Positions 10,440 to 19,227 of a DNA stretch of 62,608 bases are shown here, piece by piece. The notes below the pieces were generated by a model. The model was not told the DNA's origin. It searched no databases and worked only from the letters and a program-made list of their open reading frames with translations. Within the stretch, counting starts at the first letter, position 1. Each line of letters begins with the position of its first letter. The translations under genes and the position numbers were made by a program. Source of the DNA: Candidatus Kurthia intestinigallinarum (GTDB lineage Bacteria > Bacillota > Bacilli > Bacillales_A > Planococcaceae); contig NZ_JTFC01000010.1 in the NCBI RefSeq assembly GCF_003991225.1, positions 1 through 62,608 of the forward strand, written 5' to 3'.

Positions 10440-11050
10440 TTCGAATCATTTATTTAAAAAGCCACATCCTGCTAGAAAGCGTCTTTTGCATACGACTTAT
10501 TTTTTAATAAGTGTCAGCGCTATGTCTATGAACCTAGTGAAACGCTAATCATTTGTCCAAATAGCATTTCATATCAAATAATTATGTTTTTTTCGGTTGA
10601 TACGTACCATAACTTTGTACAGCATCTTGTCAAAACCGGACAAAACAGGGACGTTTTCAGCCCATTTTTCACGATTTCGGGTCTATTTTCGGCCTCTAAC
10701 GGCTCTCTTTCACTTAGAAAAAGCGTGCTGCATGGCGCATTTTTGATTCATTTCAATAAATGACATACTAGACTGACCAAATCCGATTTTTCGTGCAAAA
10801 ACAACCCTCGGAGAGCCTGAAAGCACCTGTTTTTGCCGAAAACAACTGAAAACGGGCCTTTTTCATATCTTAAAAATAATAAATATCTATGAAAAAATCG
10901 CAAATAAAAATTTTCGTTGACAGCTTTCTGCATGATGCTTATTAAAACTCTCTTTTTACGTACGAAAATAGACGTAGTTTGGCACTTATTTAGAAATATG
11001 TCGTAGCCAAAACTCGCTCCTTGAGGCAATCAATGATTTCTGACAGTGCA
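10440..11050. other. Gene-poor spacer, no supported gene
   Basis: About 610 bp without a convincing gene. A 93-codon minus-strand frame (10748-11029) starts at TTG without a ribosome site and resembles no family. Weak inverted similarity exists between 10650-10720 and 10780-10860 (CGTTTTCAG, TTTTCGGC, GGCTCTC), which may be a decayed repeat. A plus-strand promoter-like pair, TTGACA (10917-10922) and TATTAA (10940-10945) with 17 bp spacing, faces repeat C. Confidence 0.5.
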
Positions 11051-11051
11051 T

Positions 11052-11194
11052 AAAAAAATGAGGCTGGGGCAAAACATGTCATGTTCTTTTTTTAGCGTTC
11101 GCAATGAAAAACCGGAACCGCGCCACCGCGCGATTCCGGTTTTTCTTATGCTCATATGAGAGCTGATTTCTACACGTATGTCAAAGCCTCATTT
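11052..11194 (-). repeat. Convergent-junction repeat, copy C
   Basis: Same family as copy A but reversed: outer arms GAGGCTGGGGCA / TGTCAAAGCCTC and central hairpin at about 11106-11145. It lies directly after the 3' end of the glycosidase-like gene and should terminate that operon. Confidence 0.85.
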
Positions 11195-11196
11195 CG

Positions 11197-14100
11197 TTAT
11201 TTCACAAAGGCTTGTTCATTTTTCATAAAGGCATCCTGTACCATGTAGTAGGATGGTTTCAGACGATAAATCGAGTTCGGCTGCTCCCAGTTTGCCCATG
11301 TATATTGTTTGAACGGACGGGTAGTATTGCCTTTTTTTGCTGGCAACGTTTGAACAACTTTGTCCTCATCATTCATAAAGGCAACACCTACGTGAATGCC
11401 GTCTACCTTTTCACGTGCCATATAATCCGGCTTATCAATATCGCCAATTACTTCCTTCAAACTTGGGTCTGAGAAGCTCATGAGCATCCACGGCACACGT
11501 AGCTCAATAAAATGCTCTTCTTCATTTATATTAAAATCAACAAGAGAATTATAGTCTTCTGCTTCAGGGTTCGCATTGCCTTCAAGTAATTTACCCGTTT
11601 CATACCCAACGAATGGGATTTTTTCTTTCGTTGTTGGGATGTTTAGTTCATTGCTTAGTACATAATTAATTTTCGTAAAATTTCCTGTATTTTTTTCAGG
11701 ATGATACGTAATATTTTCTGGATCGTATTTGCCGTAATACAGTGCATAAATATCATACTGTGTATCGACAAGTAGACGAGCATTTTTCGCTGATTTTAAC
11801 GGCGCGATAAACTCGAGTCCATTTTCAGTTTTCAACTTATAGTTATTAATCTTTGTATTACCTTGCGTCTGCTTCGTATCAAGCATGAGCATCGGATACC
11901 CCTTCGCATCAGCACTCATTTGAATTTTATAATACACATAGCGCTCATCATGCTGCATCATGAGTGACTCGATTGGCCCACTTGACTCATACATGGTCTT
12001 TGCGCCTTCCCAGTCACGATCATCCCCATCGACCTTCACCTTTAATACATCAAAGCTCAATAAGCCAAATTGCTGCTCACTCGTCTGTGCATTTGACCAA
12101 AATGGACGACGATCTGGGTCATCTAAATCCATCGTATTCCACGTCCGCTTAAACCATTCATCCTGCCAGGTAAAGATTAAGCCACCCATCATATCCTCAT
12201 GTAAAATATCCTCAAATAAATGAACGAGTGTCTCGCCTTGTTGTGTTTCAGACATATGCCCCTGATTCCAACCATTGACGTTATTATGCGTTTTCCCTCG
12301 TGATGATGGAATCCCAAACTCTGCGATTAACACCGGCATATCATGTGCTGCATGTAAATCCTTTAAATACGCTGCGTAGTTATTTTTCTTGCCACGAAAA
12401 TCGATATAATCATTGTATTGGTAATTCAGCGATTCAGGATAATACGGATACACATGATAGCTTGCGAATTGCTGTGTTTTCGTTACGTCCCCTTTTAAAT
12501 GAATAACATTCGGATTGACGGATACTAAGTCCTCCTCTGGATCAGGCTCCTCAGGATGCTCCAGTAGATCTGTCGTCACCCAGTTTGTAAAGCTTAGTGG
12601 ACGAACCCAGTTATACTTATCTTTTTCATATTTTGCGACGTAATCTAGATTTTCAGCAATCCAATGTTCAAATGGCGATGCACCCTTTGTATATACATAT
12701 GTGCCTTTATAGTCGCCAACTGCTTTGTTTTTCTTATTCGTTGACTTCACCATCACTGGGTCCCACTCAATGCCAAGCACCCAACCGATGACATACTCTG
12801 ACACATCGGCTGTATAGGCCCCTGTTGCATGCCCCTTTTTATAAGCAATCATTTCATTGCCATGAAGAATATCGACGATGTGGCGAATTTCATCACGGAA
12901 TTCCGTTGTCGCCTGCTTGTCAAAGACATTACCCTTATGAACAATTCGTTCCTCATCAATCCACGTACCATGCAACAAATAAAGCTTTTGTTCGTGTGCT
13001 TCGTTATAACGCTTCAATGCATTATAAAACCCAGGTGGTTGCACCGTATAAACACGCATCGTATTGGAGCCAAGCTTACCAATATCTTGGAACCATTTAT
13101 AATATTCATTTTCCGTAATCGCTGCCTGTCCAGGGAACGTACCGAGTTTTCCCATCCCTACATTGACGCCTTGAATTTTCATTGACTGCCATTTTCCATT
13201 CACTTGCACCTGCATATCATTGTCATGAATGCGCGACACATATTGAACTTCCTTTGGTTTTTTGAGGGCCGCTACCTTTTTATTTTTTTGTGCGGTCGTT
13301 TGGGCGAGTACCTTTTTCATCATCGGTACATATGCATCCCAGTAGAAGCCCGTTTCCTTACTAAAATGACTAATCCAACTATTCAATATCTCCACACCAA
13401 GGAATTGATAGTAATTCGGCACAGACGGTGTTACATTGAATTGCCCCGCAAAGTAATACGCTGTCGCATTGTTCATCGTCATTTTATTAACAGCGACAAA
13501 TTTTGTTGGCACACCATGTTCTTTCATTAACTGCTTCCCTGAATCCGTTAAATCCCAGTGGAAGTTTGCGAGTGTCGCTTCTGCTGATTCACTTTCAACA
13601 ATATCAAACCAGCCATTAAATGCGACGGACTCTGTTAAATCAAATGCTTTTTGACCCGCTTCGGTGTACTTCACCGTAAGTTTACTAGCCACATCCTTGT
13701 CATCCTTGAGAATAAAGTATTTCTCTTGTTCCTCATTCACAAGCACAAAGCCAGCGCCACTATACGGCCAATTTTTTTCGTTCTTTAACCAGCTCGGCAT
13801 ATCCGGATTGTCGAGTGATAACTCATTAAAATGACGGCCAATCCAGCCAGACGAATGAATGCCAAGTACACTGCTCATATGCTCACGTACCTCGGTCGTT
13901 GTTGGCGATGCGAGTGTATTAAATTCCGTTACAAGCGTAACCGCCTTATCATCTTCAAGACGTTTAAAAACCGCATTCCATTCATCCATCGTCAGCCCAC
14001 CATCGAGCTTTTTCGGCTTAGCCTGTCCTTGCTTCTCCTCATAGACACCATATGTATCTGCAATATAAATCAAATTCGTATCGTCATATGATGTCGGGAG

Positions 14101-14355
14101 TTTCCCTACAGGCTGGTCCTGCTCAGGATGATAGCCAAAGTAATCTGTTAGGGCATACGGTTCTCCCTTGTCATTTACATATTTCTCTGCTTTTAATAGC
14201 CAGTTTAACCCCTGATGCTCTTGATACTCCGTCGTTGCAACTGTTTTATCGATAATCGCAATCGAGAGTTTTTGGTCACTTTTCAATTGCCAGCCCCCAA
14301 AAATCACAAGTAAAAGCGCTATGGCCGCACCAAAAATAATCAGTAATTTTTTCAT
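11197..14355 (-). CDS. Membrane-anchored glycoside hydrolase-like protein of an exopolysaccharide operon
   Basis: This 1052-residue protein has one N-terminal membrane segment (about 5-22), then a large extracellular part. Residues about 390-740 look like a (beta/alpha)8 glycosidase of clan GH-A: GVNVGMGKLG, RVYTVQPPGFY, a possible acid/base Glu530 in GWVLGIEWDP, a possible nucleophile Glu679 in VLIAEFGIPSS, and FTWQDEWF near the barrel end. From about 770 on, VDGDDRDWEGA and DERYVYYKI resemble a family-9-like carbohydrate-binding fold. Residues 40-350 are unassigned. It is the last gene of the operon, 12 bp after the glycosyltransferase, with AAGGGGAT before the ATG. It may trim or remodel the polymer; substrate unknown. 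Confidence 0.75.
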   Translation of the reverse strand: MKKLLIIFGAAIALLLVIFGGWQLKSDQKLSIAIIDKTVATTEYQEHQGLNWLLKAEKYVNDKGEPYALTDYFGYHPEQDQPVGKLPTSYDDTNLIYIADTYGVYEEKQGQAKPKKLDGGLTMDEWNAVFKRLEDDKAVTLVTEFNTLASPTTTEVREHMSSVLGIHSSGWIGRHFNELSLDNPDMPSWLKNEKNWPYSGAGFVLVNEEQEKYFILKDDKDVASKLTVKYTEAGQKAFDLTESVAFNGWFDIVESESAEATLANFHWDLTDSGKQLMKEHGVPTKFVAVNKMTMNNATAYYFAGQFNVTPSVPNYYQFLGVEILNSWISHFSKETGFYWDAYVPMMKKVLAQTTAQKNKKVAALKKPKEVQYVSRIHDNDMQVQVNGKWQSMKIQGVNVGMGKLGTFPGQAAITENEYYKWFQDIGKLGSNTMRVYTVQPPGFYNALKRYNEAHEQKLYLLHGTWIDEERIVHKGNVFDKQATTEFRDEIRHIVDILHGNEMIAYKKGHATGAYTADVSEYVIGWVLGIEWDPVMVKSTNKKNKAVGDYKGTYVYTKGASPFEHWIAENLDYVAKYEKDKYNWVRPLSFTNWVTTDLLEHPEEPDPEEDLVSVNPNVIHLKGDVTKTQQFASYHVYPYYPESLNYQYNDYIDFRGKKNNYAAYLKDLHAAHDMPVLIAEFGIPSSRGKTHNNVNGWNQGHMSETQQGETLVHLFEDILHEDMMGGLIFTWQDEWFKRTWNTMDLDDPDRRPFWSNAQTSEQQFGLLSFDVLKVKVDGDDRDWEGAKTMYESSGPIESLMMQHDERYVYYKIQMSADAKGYPMLMLDTKQTQGNTKINNYKLKTENGLEFIAPLKSAKNARLLVDTQYDIYALYYGKYDPENITYHPEKNTGNFTKINYVLSNELNIPTTKEKIPFVGYETGKLLEGNANPEAEDYNSLVDFNINEEEHFIELRVPWMLMSFSDPSLKEVIGDIDKPDYMAREKVDGIHVGVAFMNDEDKVVQTLPAKKGNTTRPFKQYTWANWEQPNSIYRLKPSYYMVQDAFMKNEQAFVK

Positions 14356-14367
14356 CGTCGCATCCCC

Positions 14368-15759
14368 TTATAAGCCTTTTCGAACCATTTCGCCCCAGCT
14401 ACTTTTACCGCGAGCATAATTCCACAAGCCGAGTAGACGGAACCATAATGTACATGGTTTATACCAAAAGATTTCAGTGATGGCTAAGACGAATAAGCGC
14501 CAAATATCTTTTACTGATATGTAACGCTTCATTAGCCATGACTCCATAATGACAGATACCATCGAAAATAGTGCGCCATTGATAACGAACAATAAGAGTA
14601 ATAACAACGCAAACTCTAAATACACACCACCTGTGAAAAAGGCGAAAATTACATATAAGTAGCCCGCAAATTCGATAATCGGTCCTAAGCATTCGATAAA
14701 TAAGAAATACGGAAAGGCGATAAAGCCTAGCTTACCGTATTTGGGATTTGCGAAAATTTGTTTATTACGCCATAAGCTTTCCATTAACCCTTGATGCCAG
14801 CGACTACGCTGACGCTTCAGCTGCTGATACGTTTCAGGAGCCTCTGTCCAGCATACTGGATACGGTAAAAACTTAATTTTTTTAGACTTTTGTTTTTTGC
14901 GAATCAAGCGATGTAGACGCACGACAAGCTCCATATCCTCACCGATTGTATCCCGCAAGTAACCCCCTACTTCGACGACTTCCTTTTTCGAGAAAATACT
15001 AAAGGCGCCAGAAATAATAAACACCATATTGAAGCGACTAAATGTAATGCGCCCCATAAGAAAAGCACGGAAATATTCGATAACTTGCATCATCACAAGC
15101 GGCTTATCTGACATACCATAACGCATTAATGTCCCCATTTGAATATCTGAGCCATTCGCAATTTTGACATTACCACCTGCCGCAATGACATTCGGGTCCT
15201 TCACAAACGCCTCCATCACTTGTACAAGCGATGTTTCCCCTAAAATACAATCGCCATCAATCGAGCAGAAGTACGGATACTTTGATAAATTAATACCACT
15301 ATTTAATGAATCTGCTTTTCCGCCGTTTTCCTTATCAATCATTAAAATACGTGGATCAATCGTTGACTGATAAATACCGCGCACATCCTTCGACGGCAAG
15401 GTTGTCTGAATGACACGATGTACTTTTTTCATTTTAAAATGCGTTATCGCTACTTCTAACGTATCGTCCTTTGAACCATCATTTATAATGATGATTTCAT
15501 ACTCGGGGTAACGACTACTCAGCAGTGATTGGACCGTATTGATAATATTAATGCTTTCATTATAAGCTGGCACGAGTATCGACAATGGATAAACATAGTC
15601 AACATCCTGTAGCTCCTCATCTACCGACTCACGTGAAATATTGCGCCCGCGATAAAGTTCAATCAACGAGAAAATCAGCATAATCACATAGACACCAATA
15701 ACGATAAACATATAAATTAAAATAAGCGTTTGGAAAAAAAGATTAATCCAATGCCACAT
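14368..15759 (-). CDS. Processive family-2 glycosyltransferase (cellulose/hyaluronan synthase-like)
   Basis: The 463-residue membrane enzyme has two N-terminal segments, a cytoplasmic GT2 domain and several C-terminal segments. Catalytic motifs are complete: D94 (NDGS), D168xD170 (SIDGD), E274-D275 (GED) and QxxRW (QRSRW, 317-321), the set for processive synthases that extend and export a polysaccharide. No PilZ domain is attached. The ATG at 15759 is 8 bp from GGAGG; an ATG two codons upstream is too close to it. It overlaps the end of the HEAT gene, so the products are probably made together. The sugar is unknown. Confidence 0.88.
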   Translation of the reverse strand: MWHWINLFFQTLILIYMFIVIGVYVIMLIFSLIELYRGRNISRESVDEELQDVDYVYPLSILVPAYNESINIINTVQSLLSSRYPEYEIIIINDGSKDDTLEVAITHFKMKKVHRVIQTTLPSKDVRGIYQSTIDPRILMIDKENGGKADSLNSGINLSKYPYFCSIDGDCILGETSLVQVMEAFVKDPNVIAAGGNVKIANGSDIQMGTLMRYGMSDKPLVMMQVIEYFRAFLMGRITFSRFNMVFIISGAFSIFSKKEVVEVGGYLRDTIGEDMELVVRLHRLIRKKQKSKKIKFLPYPVCWTEAPETYQQLKRQRSRWHQGLMESLWRNKQIFANPKYGKLGFIAFPYFLFIECLGPIIEFAGYLYVIFAFFTGGVYLEFALLLLLLFVINGALFSMVSVIMESWLMKRYISVKDIWRLFVLAITEIFWYKPCTLWFRLLGLWNYARGKSSWGEMVRKGL

Positions 15760-16789
15760 GCTCATGTCCTCCTTTCAGATAAGTATGAATGGAATCATGC
15801 ATATACGCATCATCAATCGTCTCAAGCATTCGCTCAAACATCTCTTGTCCCTTTGGATATTGTGCAATCGCATGAATCGCAGCCTGACGTACAAGAAACG
15901 ACTTATCCTGCGCTAGCACAACTAAATAAGCAGACACATCTTCGAGCTTATACTGGGATGCAAGTTTCGCAAACAGCATCCGGCTCTCTACATCTTCTGA
16001 GTAAAAATACTCTTCAAAATCCATCAATGATTTCTCGGTTCCAATGGCACTAAGCACCTGTAATGCTTCGTCTCGCACAATCTGCACATCATGATGGAGT
16101 AGCTCGTGCACAACAAGACTTGAATACGCCAATTGGCGCTTCGCCATCACCTTTAATGCTGCCACCAGCCATTCGATATCCGTATGCTCATGGTCGACAA
16201 TATCGTAAATTCTATCATCGGTCATACAATTCACAATCATCGTTACTTGATTTGCGGCAAGTTTTGATTTATGGTGCACGTAAAATTTGTACGTGCTCTC
16301 TTCCTCTAATGTCGCAACGATTTTTAGACCAATAAAGCATTCCTTCAGCGTAATATGCTTTTTCAGCAGCATTTCTTTTACCTCTGGCAAGAGTGAAATA
16401 ATATGAAAATCCATAATTTGATACAGCGCATTAATACGCTTTGTCGTATCATTACCGCGTAACTGTCGTCGATATGTTGCGCTATAATACGTATCCATAT
16501 ACTGATAAATACGCGTTAAAATGGCCTCATCTTCGACATAAGCAATATAGCTTTCTACAATTTCTTCAATTGCTTCAAATTCTTCATTCGTATTAGCAAT
16601 CACGCAACTGTCATCGTCTCCTTCAATAAAATAGCGATAGCACGCGGCCGTATGTTCCTGCACATCCCTTTTAATTTGTTGCTGTCTTTTTTGATAATTT
16701 TTCGTATCAATTGATACATAAAGCATAATCAAAACTAGCACAATAAATGCCGCCACTACGCCATAAGAAAGCCATACAACACCTGTCAT
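15743..16789 (-). CDS. Membrane-anchored HEAT-repeat protein
   Basis: The 348-residue protein has one N-terminal membrane helix (about 4-26), then an all-helical cytoplasmic region. Its C-terminal half shows HEAT-like repeats, e.g. VRDEALQVLSAIG and VRQAAIHAIAQYP. Such repeats serve as protein docking surfaces. Its start overlaps the regulator stop (ATGA), and its end overlaps the glycosyltransferase start by 17 bp, which suggests translational coupling. A scaffold joining the regulator to the synthase is inferred from position only. Confidence 0.8.
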   Translation of the reverse strand: MTGVVWLSYGVVAAFIVLVLIMLYVSIDTKNYQKRQQQIKRDVQEHTAACYRYFIEGDDDSCVIANTNEEFEAIEEIVESYIAYVEDEAILTRIYQYMDTYYSATYRRQLRGNDTTKRINALYQIMDFHIISLLPEVKEMLLKKHITLKECFIGLKIVATLEEESTYKFYVHHKSKLAANQVTMIVNCMTDDRIYDIVDHEHTDIEWLVAALKVMAKRQLAYSSLVVHELLHHDVQIVRDEALQVLSAIGTEKSLMDFEEYFYSEDVESRMLFAKLASQYKLEDVSAYLVVLAQDKSFLVRQAAIHAIAQYPKGQEMFERMLETIDDAYMHDSIHTYLKGGHEHVALD

Positions 16790-17613
16790 TTATGTGCCCT
16801 CTTCATTAATTTTTGTTTAACTTGCGCGCTTAACACGCCGAGATTAAACGGGCGTATTATGTAGGCATCTACGCCATGCTCATACGCTGAAATTTGATCC
16901 TCAGCTGCAGGTAACCGAGACATTAAGAAAATCGAAAACTTCCGGTCATTCGGTAAATCACGTAGTTCACTGACGACTTGCAGACCATTTTTTCGTGGCA
17001 ATTTTGCGTTAAGTAGCACGATATGTTCGTGCTCTGATTGATACCAATCAGACGCCAAAAAAGCTTCTCCATCTGAAAATGTCTGAAGCGCAATTTCCAC
17101 ATTCGGAAGCTTAATCGTATGAATGGCATTTTCAAGCAAATGACGAGCTACATCATTTGCTTCAACAATGCTAACTTTTTTCTTCATTTTTTTGCGCTGA
17201 CTAAAACGCGTACTAATATTTTTTTCAAAGATAGTTGTAGTTGTCGGTAGCTGTTCTATTAGCTCCTCTTTAATGAATTGAAAATCTGCTACTTTCTGGC
17301 GCAATTCACAAATGGATGCTTGCCACGTTAGTTGTGGAAAATCTCGTTCTAAACGCTTCAAATAAAATTGCGCATCTTTTTGCGTTGCTTCATATAATAC
17401 AATGCCTATTACATCCTTTGATAGTAAAAAATATAAGTTACTTGAGCGTGCAGTTTCAAGAAGTATTTGTTGTAGCTTCTCAAATGGCGTCTCGCCAACT
17501 GGACGCAAAGCAATAACTGATACAACAATAGCTTGTCGATCAATCTGATTTTGAAAAAATTGAAAAATCCTTTTTACTTCAGATTCAGATATGAGTTTCG
17601 GTAATTCTCCCAT
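16786..17613 (-). CDS. Regulator with degenerate GGDEF-like domain and pseudo-receiver domain
   Basis: The 275-residue soluble protein has two parts. Residues about 15-125 look like a GGDEF fold in which the signature is SKDVI (65-69) and the position of the RxxD inhibitory site reads RSSN (56-59), so cyclase activity is unlikely. Residues about 145-270 form a receiver domain whose phosphoacceptor Asp is Asn202 (LLNAKLPRKNG) and whose conserved Lys is Arg254 (YIIRPF), while Ser232 is kept. Both domains therefore look like non-catalytic sensors or docking modules. The ATG at 17613 follows GTGAGG by 8 bp; the upstream TTG at 17646 has no site. First gene of the exopolysaccharide-type operon. 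Confidence 0.8.
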   Translation of the reverse strand: MGELPKLISESEVKRIFQFFQNQIDRQAIVVSVIALRPVGETPFEKLQQILLETARSSNLYFLLSKDVIGIVLYEATQKDAQFYLKRLERDFPQLTWQASICELRQKVADFQFIKEELIEQLPTTTTIFEKNISTRFSQRKKMKKKVSIVEANDVARHLLENAIHTIKLPNVEIALQTFSDGEAFLASDWYQSEHEHIVLLNAKLPRKNGLQVVSELRDLPNDRKFSIFLMSRLPAAEDQISAYEHGVDAYIIRPFNLGVLSAQVKQKLMKRAHK

Positions 17614-17713
17614 CTTCCTAACCTCACTTTCACTAATAATATGCAAAAAATACTATACCCATTTTTTCACATTTTTAAATATTTTCGGTCCTTTTTCCTA
17701 AAAATGAATCTTT

Positions 17714-18766
17714 TTACCTATTTTGATAAGGTGCTTGTTGATAACGATAAAACGGCTTATGTTTTGTATTGTCCATCGGGCGATGATAAATCGCCGCTGT
17801 CGCTGGGGACATCGGTGGTAAAAGCCACGCCCAGTTGCCTGTCACCTCACGCCCTGCCTGTTGCTCCTGTTTTTCAAATAGAAGAAACTGTTCAACCGCC
17901 GTATGATGGTCGACAATCGATACGCCGTCTTCCTTATATGAATACAATACCGCACGATTTAATTCGACAAGTGCGTAGTCCTGCCAAAGCGTCATATTTT
18001 TAGACGTATCAAGGCCCATCTTCTCTGCAATAATCGGTAGCATATTGTAGCGTTCTGAATCGGCCAGATTTCGAGCACCAATTTCTGTGCCCATATACCA
18101 GCCATTAAACGGAACGGATACAAAATCTAATCCGCCAATTTCAACCTTCATATCTGAAATCATCGGTACAGCATACCATTTCAAGCCAAGCTCACGGAAC
18201 CATTCAAGCGTCGGGTGACGTAGCTCTACTTCTAAAATATGCGTCTTTGGAATATCAAAAACGACGGGTGCCGCATCCCCTACTTGTATAACAAGTGGTA
18301 AAACATCAAAACGACCACCCGCACCTTGCCAACCAAGCTCTTGGCATTTCTGCGTGAATTCAACAGAGGCTGGATCTCCAATAATCTCATTTGCTGTTTT
18401 ATAACCAGCATAACGAATAAGCTGATGATTCCAAATGCGCACACTTGGATCAAAGACTGAAATCGTCGAACGAATTTTCCCACCATTTGTCGCGTAGTCA
18501 ATATGCGCCAGTAACGCCTCATAGATTTCTTGTACTGTCTTTAAATGTCGTCGGTCAAATGTATGCAATGATTTCCAGAAAAGACGACCAATGCATTTGT
18601 TACTATTACGCCATGCAAGCTTTAGCGCGTAATCCATTTCTTCTATTGTGTAATCGACAGCTCCTGCAGCTGTGAATTGCTGTAAACGCTCTTCAACATA
18701 CGACTGTGCTAGTTTATTTTCCGCTGTGTATTGTTCTAAAAAGATTCGTACTTGTTCTAACAACAT
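17714..18766 (-). CDS. nos: Bacterial nitric oxide synthase, oxygenase domain
   Basis: The 350-residue protein is the heme oxygenase part of NOS, as in Bacillus, and lacks a fused reductase. It converts arginine to citrulline and NO using redox partners of the cell. The heme Cys is C58 in WRNSNKCIGR, and NGWYMGTEIG contains the substrate-binding Glu. The ATG at 18766 with AGGGAAGTG upstream gives a family-typical length; a start at 18841 would add 25 unrelated residues. No terminator is visible in the 100 bp before the exopolysaccharide operon, so read-through is possible. Confidence 0.95.
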   Translation of the reverse strand: MLLEQVRIFLEQYTAENKLAQSYVEERLQQFTAAGAVDYTIEEMDYALKLAWRNSNKCIGRLFWKSLHTFDRRHLKTVQEIYEALLAHIDYATNGGKIRSTISVFDPSVRIWNHQLIRYAGYKTANEIIGDPASVEFTQKCQELGWQGAGGRFDVLPLVIQVGDAAPVVFDIPKTHILEVELRHPTLEWFRELGLKWYAVPMISDMKVEIGGLDFVSVPFNGWYMGTEIGARNLADSERYNMLPIIAEKMGLDTSKNMTLWQDYALVELNRAVLYSYKEDGVSIVDHHTAVEQFLLFEKQEQQAGREVTGNWAWLLPPMSPATAAIYHRPMDNTKHKPFYRYQQAPYQNR

Positions 18767-19130
18767 CTTCACTTCCCTAAAATAAGTCTGTCTTAATAAT
18801 GTGCACTCTGTTGTTGATTGTACAATCTTTCTTCCTCGCAAAAAATATGTATTTTATATCCATGTAAAGAAGTTGTCACAAATGGACATTTGCCTTTCGC
18901 ATACTTCTAGATTTTTAACTTTAAAAAAACAATAATTATCAATTAGAGCACTTATTATCACTATTTTTATGATGTTAATGAGAAAATCACTTAATTTATT
19001 TTAAAAGAAAAATAGCGATTTTTAATCATTTCAAATGTTTTTTTGCACATTAAAAGGGTATAAATTAATGTTGACCTATTATAATAAGGAGAAATGTCGA
19101 TTTGCACATTTTTCACTTAACTATCATAAT
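18767..19130. other. Spacer between nos and catalase
   Basis: AT-rich divergent control region without a gene. Partial inverted repeats such as ATAATTATCAATTA (about 18931-18945) resemble half of a Fur-family box but are too weak to call. The catalase promoter lies in its right end. Confidence 0.4.
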
Positions 19131-19137
19131 TTCTAAA

Positions 19138-19152
19138 CAATAATAATTATTA
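19138..19152 (+). promoter_or_regulatory. PerR-box-like operator upstream of catalase
   Basis: CAATAAT-A-ATTATTA matches 11 of 14 positions of the PerR 7-1-7 box (TTATAAT-N-ATTATAA). It lies just before the putative catalase promoter, where PerR represses katA in Bacillus. Confidence 0.5.
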
Positions 19153-19157
19153 TTTAC

Positions 19158-19186
19158 TTTTCATTCTAAATAACTTCTGTTATAGT
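19158..19186 (+). promoter_or_regulatory. Candidate catalase promoter
   Basis: A good -10 (TATAGT, 19181-19186) with a poor -35 (TTTTCA) 17 bp upstream, 41 bp before the ATG. A weak -35 overlapped by an operator is common for regulated genes. Confidence 0.45.
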
Positions 19187-19227
19187 AATGATTGAAGAGA
19201 TGATTAAACATATGGGAGGCAATATGA

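Noticed and set aside
10748-11029. 93-codon minus-strand frame
   Set aside because: TTG start without a ribosome site, no recognisable family, in a gene-poor spacer.
12300-14255. Many plus-strand frames opposite the glycosidase-like gene
   Set aside because: They are antisense shadows of a long, convincing gene.
18925-18960. Possible Fur/PerR box in the nos-katA spacer
   Set aside because: Only half of the inverted repeat matches the consensus.
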